Of a stretch of 64,000 bases of DNA, positions 54,757 to 64,000 are shown in pieces; the first letter of the stretch is position 1, and every line of letters starts with the position of its first letter. The stretch covers positions 1 to 64,000 of the forward strand of contig OX411560.1 of NCBI GenBank assembly GCA_948146395.1, read 5' to 3'. This stretch comes from Fragum whitleyi (taxonomy: Eukaryota; Mollusca; Bivalvia; Cardiida; Cardiidae). A program made the translations under genes and the position numbers. The notes under the pieces were generated by a model. The model did not search any database, was not told the origin of the DNA, and saw only the letters and a list, made by a program, of their open reading frames with translations.

Positions 54757-55319
54757 TGCAATTTGTCACCTTGCCTGCAGCCTGATCCTGAAGGTGCCCA
54801 AAAGCTTACTTTGTTTACCTTTATTTCGAAATGGTATTTGTGTGAAGTTTACTATTTTTGGTGGTCATGTGACTGTCAAAAAGTATTGGAAATGATGTCA
54901 CCATTTTTGCACGAAGTTGAAACCATAATTATGCTGACAAAAAAAATTGTTTGAAAGGGCAAATGAAAAGAAATTTTGGTATGTAACAAATCATATGCAG
55001 ATAAAGGGTCCGGTATTTTGAAATATACATATGTTGTACATGTTGCATTTTGTCCTTTTTGCATCTTCAAAGTATATTTTAGACCTGGGTTACAATCGTA
55101 AATTTCGTCGCAGAATTTGTTTATTTGCAAGGCGTTTTGTTCAATGATATAACACATAATGTATTTCCAGAAACCCCAAAATGGGGGTGATTTACCCCTA
55201 AATTGAAGCTTGTACCCTCATTTTTTTGCAACCAGCCTTCTTTGTGTTATATAGAGGGGGTGCATGCACGCTGTATATACTCATATTTACCCCAAGATTG
55301 AAAAAGCAGTGGGAACACA
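54757..55319. other. Unassigned non-coding sequence
   Basis: The first part is probably the continuation of the internal 5'-end copy. The rest is AT-rich with no gene or clear repeat boundary. Short frames in this stretch on either strand show no domain and overlap one another. Confidence 0.4.
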
Positions 55320-55574
55320 GGGCCAACTTATTTCTCGCCCTATCCGGGCCCGTTGTTGTTTTTTTTTTTTGTTGTTTTTTTCAGCTTGAAACCCGCCCTT
55401 CATTCAGGCCGAAAAAGTTGCAAACTGTTTTCAAATTATACCCCGCTTTACATGCAAGTATACAGGTAAAGCGGGACATAACTTGAACCGGTTTGTCAGC
55501 CTGAACGCAGGGCTTGATTCAAGCTCAAAAAACACCAACAACGGGCCCCGATAGGGCGAGAAATAAGTTGGCCC
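55320..55574. mobile_element. Palindromic fold-back element (255 bp) with about 40-bp terminal inverted repeats
   Basis: The left end reads GGGCCAACTTATTTCTCGCC, then CTATCCGGGCCCGTTGTTG. The right end is its reverse complement with one mismatch in about 40 bases, ending AAATAAGTTGGCCC at 55574. The interior also folds: AGCTTGAA with TTCAAGCT, CATTCAGGC with GCCTGAACG, CCCGCTTTACATG with CAGGTAAAGCGGG. The whole element is therefore one long imperfect hairpin. Possible 3-base target duplication ACA. A T-rich tract lies at about 55358-55381. It is MITE or fold-back class, superfamily not assigned, and non-coding. Confidence 0.75.
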
Positions 55575-55991
55575 ACAGACATTGCATATTGGCTTCTCAG
55601 GTGAATATTATGTAGACTGGTCCGTATAATCACTACTTTGGTTTTAGAGCTGGAACAGTATTGACTCCATTTGGCTTGCCCTTGTGTGCATTTTAATCTG
55701 GATCTTCACTGTTCAAAGGACTCATCCCTGGGATTGAGTTCTATTATCAATATTAGACAATTTTTCATTAGCAGGAATTTAGCATTTTCTAGTAATTGCT
55801 TAAATAAGGCAATATTTCTCACTTGAAATATAATTAATGATGTGAAAAGCTAACAAGGCTTGCTGATGTGAATTTTGGGTTTCTATAGTAGATAACTTTG
55901 TATAAGTTATTGAGATCATAAACTAGAATTGTTATCCAATGGACAATATTTCTTTTTTGTCAGGAAAGATTGATGTTGATCTTATTATCTG
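55575..55991. other. Unassigned AT-rich non-coding sequence
   Basis: No gene, RNA or repeat boundary is recognised between the palindromic element and the SINE. Confidence 0.4.
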
Positions 55992-56298
55992 GTTAAAAAG
56001 ACTGATTTGGTTTGTTTGAATTGTTTTAACGCCACTTTCAACAATCTTGCAGTTATATCGCGGCCGCCGGAGCAGACCTAACAATGGGTTCCTGGTATTT
56101 CTTTCACCTGTACTACCATTACGCCCTTTCCTAGCCTCCAACTGCTATCTCAGATAGGTTTACGATTATCTACCCATTGGTGAGAGACAAACGTCGGAAA
56201 GGATATTTGCCGCCACCGGGGATCGAACCCACGACTTCTGGATTGGAAATCTAATGCCTAACCAACTGCGCTTTGGTGGCGGCGTTAAAAAGACTGAT
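55992..56298 (-). mobile_element. tRNA-derived SINE with perfect 15-bp target duplication
   Basis: The body is 56007-56283, read on the minus strand. It is flanked by the exact direct repeat GTTAAAAAGACTGAT at 55992-56006 and 56284-56298. The 5' head is tRNA-like (56210-56283). A body follows containing GGAAAGGGCGTAATGG, and the 3' part reads GCGATATAACTGCAAG, then TTGTTGAAAGTGGCGTTAAAAC. From memory this 3' block resembles the tails of SINE families widespread in molluscs; I could not check it. The good target duplication and intact promoter boxes suggest fairly recent insertion by a LINE-encoded machinery. It contains no protein; the minus-strand frame at 55932-56141 merely overlaps it. Confidence 0.85.
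56210..56283 (-). other. tRNA-like 5' head of the SINE (Pol III promoter boxes A and B)
   Basis: On the minus strand GCCGCCA at the start pairs with TGGCGGC at the end, a perfect 7-bp acceptor stem. AAGCGCAGTTGG fits box A, and GGGTTCGATCCCC carries a canonical box B. The anticodon-loop region reads TTTCCAA, most simply a UCC (Gly-like) anticodon; a CCA reading is also possible. The T and anticodon stems have mismatches. With a SINE body directly attached and a target duplication, this is a retroposon promoter and not a functional tRNA gene. Confidence 0.75.
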
Positions 56299-56467
56299 GT
56301 CAGTTCAACACACAGTGTTGACCAAGAGTGGGCTGCACACTTCACACACTGTGACAGTCCGATCTTGATTTATACTGTTAGACTATTCAACTGTTAGGTT
56401 GTTTAGAATGTTTTGTAGTCATGATATTCATGATGAAATAGTGATGTTTGCAACAATTTGAATTAAT
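56299..56467. other. Short unassigned spacer between SINE and fold-back repeat
   Basis: AT-rich with no identifiable feature. It contains CACACAGTGTTG and a nearby CACACACTGTGACAG, minor inverted motifs only. Confidence 0.35.
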
Positions 56468-56558
56468 GATTTGATTGTTATAATTTTTAGCTCCACTGGC
56501 CAAAGGCAAGTAGGCTATTGTCATGACCAGTGGAGCTAAAAATTATAACTATCAAATC
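56468..56558. repeat. 35-bp inverted repeat with AGCTCCACTGG arms
   Basis: 56468-56502 and 56524-56558 are reverse complements at 33 of 35 positions around a 21-base loop. The arms contain TATAATTTTTAGCTCCACTGG. It is followed by the block described in the next entry. I recall this arrangement (short CTCAC/CTCCA-type arms, then a CGTCCGT/TCTTCTCCTC block) as a very common bivalve repeat; this is recollection only. Confidence 0.8.
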
Positions 56559-57640
56559 TTTCAAATCTAATCATGGCAGGTTGTTCGTCATCCGAGGGTG
56601 CAATAATCTGTCATTCCGTAAACGTTTACTTAAAAAATCTTCTCCTCATAAAATACTAGATGGATTCCAATCAAACTTCACAGGAATGGTCCTTGGGTGA
56701 CCTATCAGATTCCTTCAAAGAATTATAATTGGTAACAGTTAACCCTTGTCATGCTGAACTCGGAATATTCCTGCTTTGGCAGGAGCTATAGACAAACATC
56801 AGCCTGCATATATGTGCAGTCTGATGTTAGTCTACACCACCTGTTTCTCACTTTCAAACCAGAATTGTCTGAAGATTTAGTTTTTCAAATAAAAATTGAC
56901 CTACAGTTGGAACCTTCAGTGCTTTTTTCTGTTTGATTTTGATGAAAATTTTGAGCCAAAATTTATTCAACATGAGAAGGGTTAAAAATAATGGCTGTAG
57001 TAGGAGTGGCTAATTTCCATATATGGTTATACCGGTAGGTGGCTACTCAGAACCTAATTGATGGATATAAACCGAACTTAACATGAATTATCCCTGAGTG
57101 GCCCTCTATTAGCCTAGAAATAATCATTGTGATAGGATGAAAAATATGATTAAAAGATAAGCTGTAAATCAAATATTGCGCTATTCATAAGATACGTTTG
57201 ATGTAATATAAATATTGAATTTCTATGTTACTATTCAAAACTTTAACATAAATACAATTTGCATAATTAAGTATTTTACATTTACAGAAATAAAGTTTGC
57301 AACTTCCCCATAGAAACCATGGATAAAATCCAAGGAAAGGACCGCTAACATTTTTTGGGGCACCTTTGATTTAGTCCACAGAAAAACAAGGGAGATAACA
57401 CAAAAGTCTCCCGTTGATGGACATCAACCAAATTTTACTGAAATGATCCTAGGATAATCCTTCATCAGGCTACCCAAAATTAATCTGATAGTATTAAAAT
57501 ATGACTTCTATGGACAAAGGTCAATTCTCTATATGTTAAATAGTTAAAAATTTCACAGGAATGTTCCTTCGGTGACCCTCTATCAGATTCCTTCAAAGAA
57601 TTCAATGAAGGAAATTTCTATTACAGATACATACCCATAG
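56559..57640 (+). repeat. Mollusc-type dispersed repeat region with internal direct repeats
   Basis: Non-coding. TTCACAGGAATGGTCCTTGG through CAGATTCCTTCAAAGAATT (56677-56723) recurs as TTCACAGGAATGTTCCTTCG through the same CAGATTCCTTCAAAGAATT (57552-57602). AAAAATCTTCTCCTC precedes the first copy, and AACAAGGGAGATAACA, a motif I associate with molluscan repeats, lies near 57389. A near-perfect hairpin at 56789-56834 sits between them. Boundaries are not defined. The plus frame at 56751-56936 crosses the hairpin and is not a gene. Confidence 0.5.
56789..56834. repeat. 46-base hairpin (AACATCAG / CTGATGTT)
   Basis: TAGAC-A-AACATCAG-C-CTGCA pairs with TGCAG-T-CTGATGTT-A-GTCTA around TATATG: 18 paired positions interrupted by two single mismatches. 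It probably marks the end or core of another small repeat. Sequences like GCCTGCATATNTGTGCAGTC are, to my memory, frequent in heterodont bivalve genomes. Confidence 0.7.
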
Positions 57641-59052
57641 ATATGTCATAAGTCTTTCAGTCATAAAGAATATATATTTTATGTTGTACAGCATTCAAAG
57701 CATTTATTTTATGACTGAACAGTAAAAATGAAAATTATTGTAATTATAACATTTCTGTCTTTTATTTCTTGAAGAAAGCACTTGCAAAATTTTTTTTAAA
57801 AAAAGTTTGTAATATATTTAAGTGTATTATTTAACAATAATGATTAAGCTGAGTAGACCTTTAATTGTCTTTTAAGGCAATTCAATCTAATTAGCAAGAA
57901 GTCAAGGAGATGAAAGTGAGGGATATAGGAAAATCATGGTTGTCTTGTTTGTCAATTAGATCTAGGATTTCTCTAATGTGCAAATGTATACTCTGAGATC
58001 ATTGAATCCTGTTTTTCTATATCCATGGAAAGAAAATATGCTTTTTTCCACTTTTGGACATAATTATGACTGCTACCAGAGTTTTAAAAAATGCTAGGCA
58101 TTAATCAGTCACTTGTTAAGAAATAAAAAGGATGTCATTGGCATGGAGACCTTTCAATTTATCTTTCCTTTTTTTACCTTTCAAATAATCATTCTGAATC
58201 TGTTTGTATTTATTTCATTATAAGGGTCTTAGTGCCCCTTATTGCTCAAAATCATGTATGGAGGTTCGATTCCTTCCCCAGACTGTATAAAATGCTGGTG
58301 CAAAAAGGGACGAATTGTCTGGAGGTCCCACATGATTTTGTTATGAAACATAATTATATGATTATAGAAAAGAAACCCAATATCACTGGGTTAAAAAATA
58401 TATGCTCCAAGTGACTGGTTAATTGTTTCATTACAATTATACAACATGCAAGTTAGTTTTTATGATGGCATTTAAATATTTATATGGTTTGATTAGGTTT
58501 TTGTTTCATACCACAACAAATTGAAAAGACCTACCTTGCTAGACTTAAGGGGTTAACACTTGTGGGTAATGGCAGAATCTCTAGTTGTTACAAACATTTC
58601 CCCCCCTCCCCAACTTTTGAAAGATTTCCTTTTATTTTTCTGCTCTTTTGAATGTGACCTCAACCATATAACACCTATGCCATTTAGGCCACAATCTTTA
58701 ATAACTCAATTAGAAAAATATCTGAAAAAGACAAGTTGTGCTATTTTGAAATTATTTTGAAATAATATTGATTTGAGAAGGGATTTTTGAGTGCAATTTA
58801 AGGGAAGTTATACAATTTCCCTTATCTTATCCAACAGAAATCATCAATATTGTATAACCTCCAATTGAAATTTAAGTATTACGTTTTTCTCTATCTCGTT
58901 ATCGTGTCCATTCAAACAATTCCACTGTTGGTTATGGCCTACATTAAAAGAACTGGGATTTGATTATTTTAAGCAATAATGATGGCTTAGAGCAAAACAG
59001 TTTCAAAACGTTATGCATCATATGTGCCACTAAAGGTGTATCCGGTAAATTC
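57641..59052. other. Unassigned AT-rich non-coding 3' part of the insert
   Basis: No gene is recognised; the short frames at 58232-58414 and 58560-58760 have no domains. Two minor items: a box-B-like GGTTCGATTCC at 58263-58273 without a clear box A or tRNA fold, and a hairpin TAAGGGAA/TTCCCTTA at 58799-58824. The last 60 bases lead into the subterminal inverted repeat. Confidence 0.45.
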
Positions 59053-59075
59053 CTATTTATCATCTCTCATTCTAT
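59053..59075 (-). repeat. Right (subterminal) copy of the asymmetric inverted repeat
   Basis: Perfect 23-base reverse complement of 51766-51788, reading CTATTTATCATCTCTC and on to CTAT on the plus strand. It is separated from the resumed satellite by 32 bases that contain the terminal hairpin. Confidence 0.85.
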
Positions 59076-59078
59076 CCC

Positions 59079-59107
59079 GCGAAACCCTTCAGGTGTCGCC
59101 ACTCTAG
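59079..59107 (+). other. 3'-terminal hairpin and CTAG end of the Helitron-like element
   Basis: GCGAAACC (59079-59086) pairs with GGTGTCGC (59092-59099), seven of eight positions, around a five-base loop CTTCA. Eight bases follow, ending CTAG at 59104-59107, directly before satellite TTAAG. In Helitrons such a hairpin a few bases upstream of CTRR is the signal that ends rolling-circle transposition. One mismatch in the stem suggests slight decay. Confidence 0.65.
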
Positions 59108-62100
59108 TTAAGAATTATTTAATCCTGATTTAATGTTAAATATTTTGGGTACCCCTTTTTCGATCGACTGATGCGCCCATGTATCCAAACCCACATCGTC
59201 CGGAACACCCGCGTTCGCTAGCTATGCATCTGGGCTTCAAATTGACACCGGTATGGTTGACGTCTGATGCATCCGTCTGTGCGTTTATGCAGCATCCCTG
59301 ACCCCTTGCTATTCGATTTATTAAGAATTATTTAATCCTGATTAAATGTTAAATATTTTGGGTACCCCTTTTTCGATCGACTGATGCGCCCATGTATCCA
59401 AACCCACATCGTCCGGAACACCCGCGTTCGCTAGCTATGCATCTGGGCTTCAAATTGACACCGGTATGGTTGACGTCTGATGCATCCGTCTGTGCGTTTT
59501 TGCAGCATCCCTGACCCTTTGCTATTCGATTTATTAAGAATTATTTAATCCTGATTTAATGTTAAATATTTTGGGTACCCCTTTTTCGATCGACTGATGC
59601 GCCCATGTATCCAAACCAACATCGTCCGGAACACCCGCGTTCGCTAGCTATGCATCTGGGCTTCAAATTGACACCGGTTTCGTTGCCGTCTGATGCATCC
59701 GTCTGTGCGTTTATGCAGCATCCCTGACCCCTTGTTATTCGATATATTAAGAATTAATTAATCCTGATTTAATGTTAAATATTTTAGGTACCCCTTTTTC
59801 GATCGACTGATGCGCCCATGTATCCAAACCCACATCGTCCGGAACACCCGCGTTCGCTAGCTATGCATCTGGGCTTCAAATTGACACCGGTTTCGTTGCC
59901 GTCTGATGCATCCGTCTGTGCGTTTATGCAGCATCCCTGACCCCTTGTTATTCGATTTATTTAGAATTAATTAATCCTGATTTAATGTTAAATATTTTGG
60001 GTACCCCTTTTTCGATCGACTGATGCGCCCATGTATCCAACCCACATCGTCCGGAACACCCGCTTTCGCTAGCTATGCATCTGGGCTTCAAATTGACACC
60101 GGTATGGTTGACGTCTGATGCACCCGTCTCTGTGTTTATGCAGCATTCCTGACCCCTTGTTATTCGATTTATTAAGAATTATTTAATCCTGATTTAATGT
60201 TAAATATTTTGGGTACCCCTTTTTCGATCGACTGATGCGCCCATGTATCCAAACCCACATCGTCCGGAACACCCGCGTTCGCTAGCTATGCATCTGGGCT
60301 TCAAATTGACACCGGTATGGTTGCCGTCTGATGCATCCGTCTGTGCGTTTATGCAGCATCCCTGACCCCTTGTTATTCGATTTATTAAGAATTATTTAAT
60401 CCTGATTTAATGTTAAATATTTTGGGTACCCCTTTTTCGATCGACTGATGCGCCCATGTATCCAAACCCACATCGTCCGGAACACCCGCGTTCGCTAGCT
60501 ATGCATCTGGGCTTCAAATTGACACCGGTATGGTTGACGTCTGATGCATCCGTCTGTGCGTTTATGCAGCATCCCTGACCCCTTGCTATTCGATTTATTA
60601 AGAATTAATTAATCCTGATTTAATGTTAAATATTTTGGGTACCCCTTTTTCGATCGACTGATGCGCCCATGTATCCAAACCCACATCGTCCGGAACACCC
60701 GCGTTCGCTAGCTATGCATCTGGGCTTCAAATTGACACCGGTATGGTTGACGTCTGATGCACCCGTCTCTGCGTTTATGCAGCATTCCTGACCCCTTGTT
60801 ATTCGATTTATTAAGAATTATTTAATCCTGATTTAATGTTAAATATTTTGGGTACCCCTTTTTCGATCGACTGATGCGCCCATGTATCCAAACCCACATC
60901 GTCCGGAACACCCGCGTTCGCTAGCTATGCATCTGGGCTTCAAATTGACACCGGTTTCGTTGCCGTCTGATGCATCAGTCTGTGCGTTTATGCAGCATCC
61001 CTGACCCCTTGTTATTCGATTTATTAAGAATTAATTAATCCTGATTTAATGTTAAATATTTTGGGTACCCCTTTTTCGATCGACTGATGCGCCCATGTAT
61101 CCAAACCCACATCGTCCGGAACACCCGCGTTCGCTAGCTATGCATCTGGGCTTCAAATTGACACCGGTTTTTTTGCCGTCTGATGCATCCGTCTGTGCGT
61201 TTATGCAGCATCCCTGACCCCTTGCTATTCGATTTATTAAGAATTAATTAATCCTGATTTAATGTTAAATATTTTGGGTACCCCTTTTTCGATCGACTGA
61301 TGCACCCATGTATCCAAACCCACATCGTCCGGAACACCCGCTTTCGCTAGCTATGCATCTGGGCTTCAAATTGACACATGTTTCGTTGCCGTCTGATGCC
61401 ACCGTCTGTGCGTTTATGCAGCATCCCTGACCCCTTGCTATTCGATTTATTAAGAATTAATTAATCCTGATTTAATGTTAAATATTTTGGGTACCCCTTT
61501 TTCGATCGACTGATGCGCCCATGTATCCATACCCACATCGTCCGGAATACCCGCGTTCGCTAGCTATGCATCTGGGCTTCAAATTGTCACCGGTATGGTT
61601 GACGTCTGATGCATCCGTCTGTGCGTTTATGCAGCATCCCTGACCCCTTGCTATTCGATTTATTAAGAATTATTTAATCCTGATTTAATGTTAAATATTT
61701 TGGGTACCCCTTTTTCGATCGACTGATGCGCCCATGTATCCAAACCCACATCGTCCGGAACACCCGCGTTCGCTAGCTATGCATCTGGGCTTCAAATTGA
61801 CACCGGTATGGTTGACGTCTGATGCATCCGTCTGTGTTTTTATGCAGCATCCCTGACCCCTTGTTATTCGATTTATTAAGAATTAATTAATCCTGATTTA
61901 ATGTTAAATATTTTAGGTACCCCTTTTTCGATCGACTGATGCGCCCATGTATCCAAACCCACATCGTCCGGAACACCCGCGTTCGCTAGCTATGCATCTG
62001 GGCTTCACATTGACACCGGTTTCGTTGTCGTCTGATGCATCCGTCTGTGCGTTTATGCAGCATCCTTGACCCCTTGTTATTCGATTTATTAAGAATTATT

Positions 62101-64000
62101 TAATCCTGATTTAATGTTAAATATTTTAGGTACCCCTTTTTCGATCGACTGATGCGCCCATGTATCCAAACCCACATCGTCCGGAACACCCGCGTTCGCT
62201 AGCTATGCATCTGGGCTTCAAATTGACACCGGTTTCGTTGCCGTCTGATGCATCCGTCTGTGCGTTTATGCAGCATCCCTGACCCCTTGTTATTCGATTT
62301 ATTAAGAATTAATTAATCCTGATTTAATGTTAAATTTTTTGGGTACTACTTTTTCGATCGACTGATGCGCCCATGTATCCAAACCCACATCGTCCGGAAC
62401 ACCCGCATTCGCTAGCTATGCCTCTGGGCTTCAAATTGACACCGGTTTCGTTGCCGTCTGATGCATCCGTCTGTGCGTTTATGCAGCATCCCTGACCCCT
62501 TGTTATTCGATTTATTAAGAATTAATTAATCCTGATTTAATGTTAAATATTTTGGGTACCCCTTTTTCGATCGACTAATGCGCCCATGTATCCAAACCCA
62601 CATCGTCCGGAACACCCGCTTTCGCTAGCTTTGCATCTGGGCTTCAAATTGACACCGGTTTCGTTGCCGTCTGATGCACCCGTCTGTGCGTTTATGCAGC
62701 ATCCCTGACCCCTTGCTATTCGATTTATTAAGAATTATTTAATCCTGATTTAATGTTAAATATTTTGGGTACCCCTTTTTCGATCGACTGATGCGCCCAT
62801 GTTTCCAAACCCACATCGTCCGGAACACCCGCGTTCGCTAGCTATGCATCTGGGCTTCAAATTGACACCGGTTTCGTTGCCGTCTGATGCATCCGTCTGT
62901 GCGTTTATGCAGCATCCCTGACCCCTTGTTATTCGATTTATTAAGAATTAATTAATCCTGTTTTAATGTTAAATATTCTAGGTACCCCTTTTTCGATCGA
63001 CTGATGCGCCCATGTATCCATACCCACATCGTCTGGAACACCCGCGTTCGCTAGCTAAGCATCTGGGCTTCAAATTGACACCGGTATGGTTGACGTCTGA
63101 TGCATCCGTCTGTGCGTTTATGCAGCATCCCTGACCCCTTGCTATTCGATTTATTACGAATTATTTAATCCTGATTTAATGTTAAATATTTTGGGTACCC
63201 CTTTTTCGATCGACTGATGCGCCCATGTATCCAAACCCACATCGTCCGGAACACCCGCGTTCGCTAGCTATGCATCTGGGCTTCAAATTGACACCGGTAT
63301 GGTTGACGTCTGATGCATCCGTCTGTGCGTTTATGCAGCATCCCTGACCCCTTGCTATTCGATTTATTAAAACTTATTTAATCCTGATTTATTGTTAAAC
63401 ATTTTGGGTACCCCTTTTTCGATCTACTGATGCGCCCATGTATCCAAACCCACATCGTCCGGAACACCCGCGTTCGCTAGCTATGCATCTGGGCTTCAAA
63501 TTGACACCGGTTTCGTTGCCGTCTGATGCACCCGTCTGTGCGTTTATGCAGCATCCCTGACCCCTTGCTATTCGATTTATTAAGAATTATTTAAACCTGA
63601 TTTAATGTTAAATATTTTGGGTACCCCTTTTTCGATCGACTGATGCGCCCATGTATCCATACCCACATCGTCCGGAACACCCGCGTTCGCTAGCTATGCA
63701 TCTGGGCTTCAAATTGACACCGGTATGGTTGACGTCTGATGCATCCGTCTGTGCGTTTATGCAGCATCCCTGACCCCTTGCTATTCGATTTATTAAGAAT
63801 TATTTAATCCTGATTTAATGTTAAATATTTTGGGTACCCCTTTTTCGATCGACTGATGCGCCCATGTATCCAAACCCACATCGTCCGGAACACCCGCGTT
63901 CGCTAGCTATGCATCTGGGCTTCAAATTGACACCGGTATGGTTGCCGTCTGATGCATCCGTCTGTGCGTTTATGCAGCATCCCTGACCCCTTGCTATTCG
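59108..64000 (+). repeat. 213-bp satellite DNA array, distal block (about 23 monomers, runs off the window)
   Basis: The same 213-bp monomer in the same orientation resumes at TTAAGAATTATTTAATCC. This is exactly the next base of the monomer broken at 51764, so the array phase is preserved across the interruption. The copies carry variants typical of the distal part of the first block: TATGGTTGACGTC, TTGCTATTCG, TTACGAA, TTGTTAAACA and TTTAAACCTG. The two blocks are therefore one array split by an insertion, not two independent arrays. The block continues past the window end. Confidence 0.98.

Larger units (their letters stand above)
51765..59107 (+). mobile_element. Non-autonomous Helitron/Helentron-like element inserted in the satellite (7343 bp)
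   Basis: The normal monomer reads GATTTATTAAGAATT. On the left it is cut after GATTTA (51764) and on the right it resumes with TTAAGAATT (59108), so nothing of the host is lost or duplicated. The element starts TATAGAATGAGAG and ends CTCTAG. The 23 bases 51766-51788 recur as a perfect inverted copy at 59053-59075, near but not at the 3' end. A hairpin at 59079-59099 follows, then 8 bases ending in CTAG. Known for the family: insertion between A and T (or T and T for Helentrons) without target duplication, a 3' hairpin just before CTRR, and in Helentrons a 5' terminal sequence repeated inverted near the 3' end. No Rep-helicase frame exists here, so it could only move in trans. One base of ambiguity remains at the junction: 51765/59107 or 51766/59108. 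It could also be a composite of several elements. Confidence 0.72.

Noticed and set aside
56210..56283. Functional tRNA gene on the minus strand
   Set aside because: Mismatched anticodon and T stems, a SINE body fused directly downstream, and a 15-bp target duplication around the whole unit mark it as a retroposon head.
53231..58760. Other short frames in the insert (53231, 54310, 54763, 54876, 55226, 55932, 56751, 58232, 58560)
   Set aside because: All are shorter than 100 codons, overlap repeats or each other, and show no recognisable domain or conserved motif. They fit chance in AT-rich DNA.
51766..59075. Cut-and-paste transposon bounded by 23-bp terminal inverted repeats
   Set aside because: The right repeat lies 32 bases inside the satellite junction and there is no target duplication. 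A rolling-circle element explains both ends better.
1..64000. rDNA or histone-type tandem gene array, or telomeric repeats
   Set aside because: The monomer has no 5S or other rRNA motif, no coding frame, and no TTAGGG tracts.

Overview
The window is eukaryotic satellite DNA with one large transposon-derived interruption, and I find no credible protein-coding gene in it. About 56.7 kb of the 64 kb is a head-to-tail array of one 213-bp monomer: about 243 copies in 1-51764 and about 23 copies in 59108-64000. Neighbouring copies differ by a handful of substitutions and occasional 1-2 bp indels. The array has no spacers and no associated genes, and its only open frames are chance frames shorter than 100 codons.

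The array has several scales of organisation. Diagnostic variants recur at distances that are close to whole numbers of monomers: 4, 5, 6, 8, 9, 10, 12, 13, 14, 16 and 20. So it grew by repeated amplification of multi-monomer blocks, without settling into one dominant higher-order repeat. The first 6.5 kb is nearly uniform. After that two linked monomer subtypes are mixed, and from about 34 kb the copies are visibly more diverged. One short module (marker order TCTGG, TTACGAA, TTGTTAAACA, TTTAAACCTG) recurs at about 42.3, 43.1, 46.5, 47.8, 49.9 and 63.0 kb, on both sides of the interruption.

The interruption (51765-59107, 7343 bp, clearly more AT-rich) has the anatomy of a non-autonomous Helitron/Helentron-type rolling-circle element. 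It sits precisely between A and T of one monomer with no target duplication and no loss of satellite sequence. Its first bases recur inverted near the 3' end (23 bp, perfect), followed by a small hairpin and a CTAG terminus. No Rep/helicase frame is present. Inside it are nested or captured short elements: a perfect 2 x 54-bp palindrome, several fold-back (MITE-like) elements, a second diverged copy of the element's own 5' end, a 719-bp hAT-like element with an 8-bp target duplication, and a tRNA-derived SINE with a perfect 15-bp target duplication on the minus strand.

Organism: an animal genome, most likely a mollusc and probably a bivalve. This rests on my recollection of repeat families (the SINE 3' tail ending in AAAGTGGCGTTAAAAC, and a fold-back family with AGCTCCACTGG arms followed by a TCTTCTCCTC block). 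It is inference, not a database result. The region is probably heterochromatic, but nothing in the sequence says whether it is centromeric, pericentromeric or subtelomeric.
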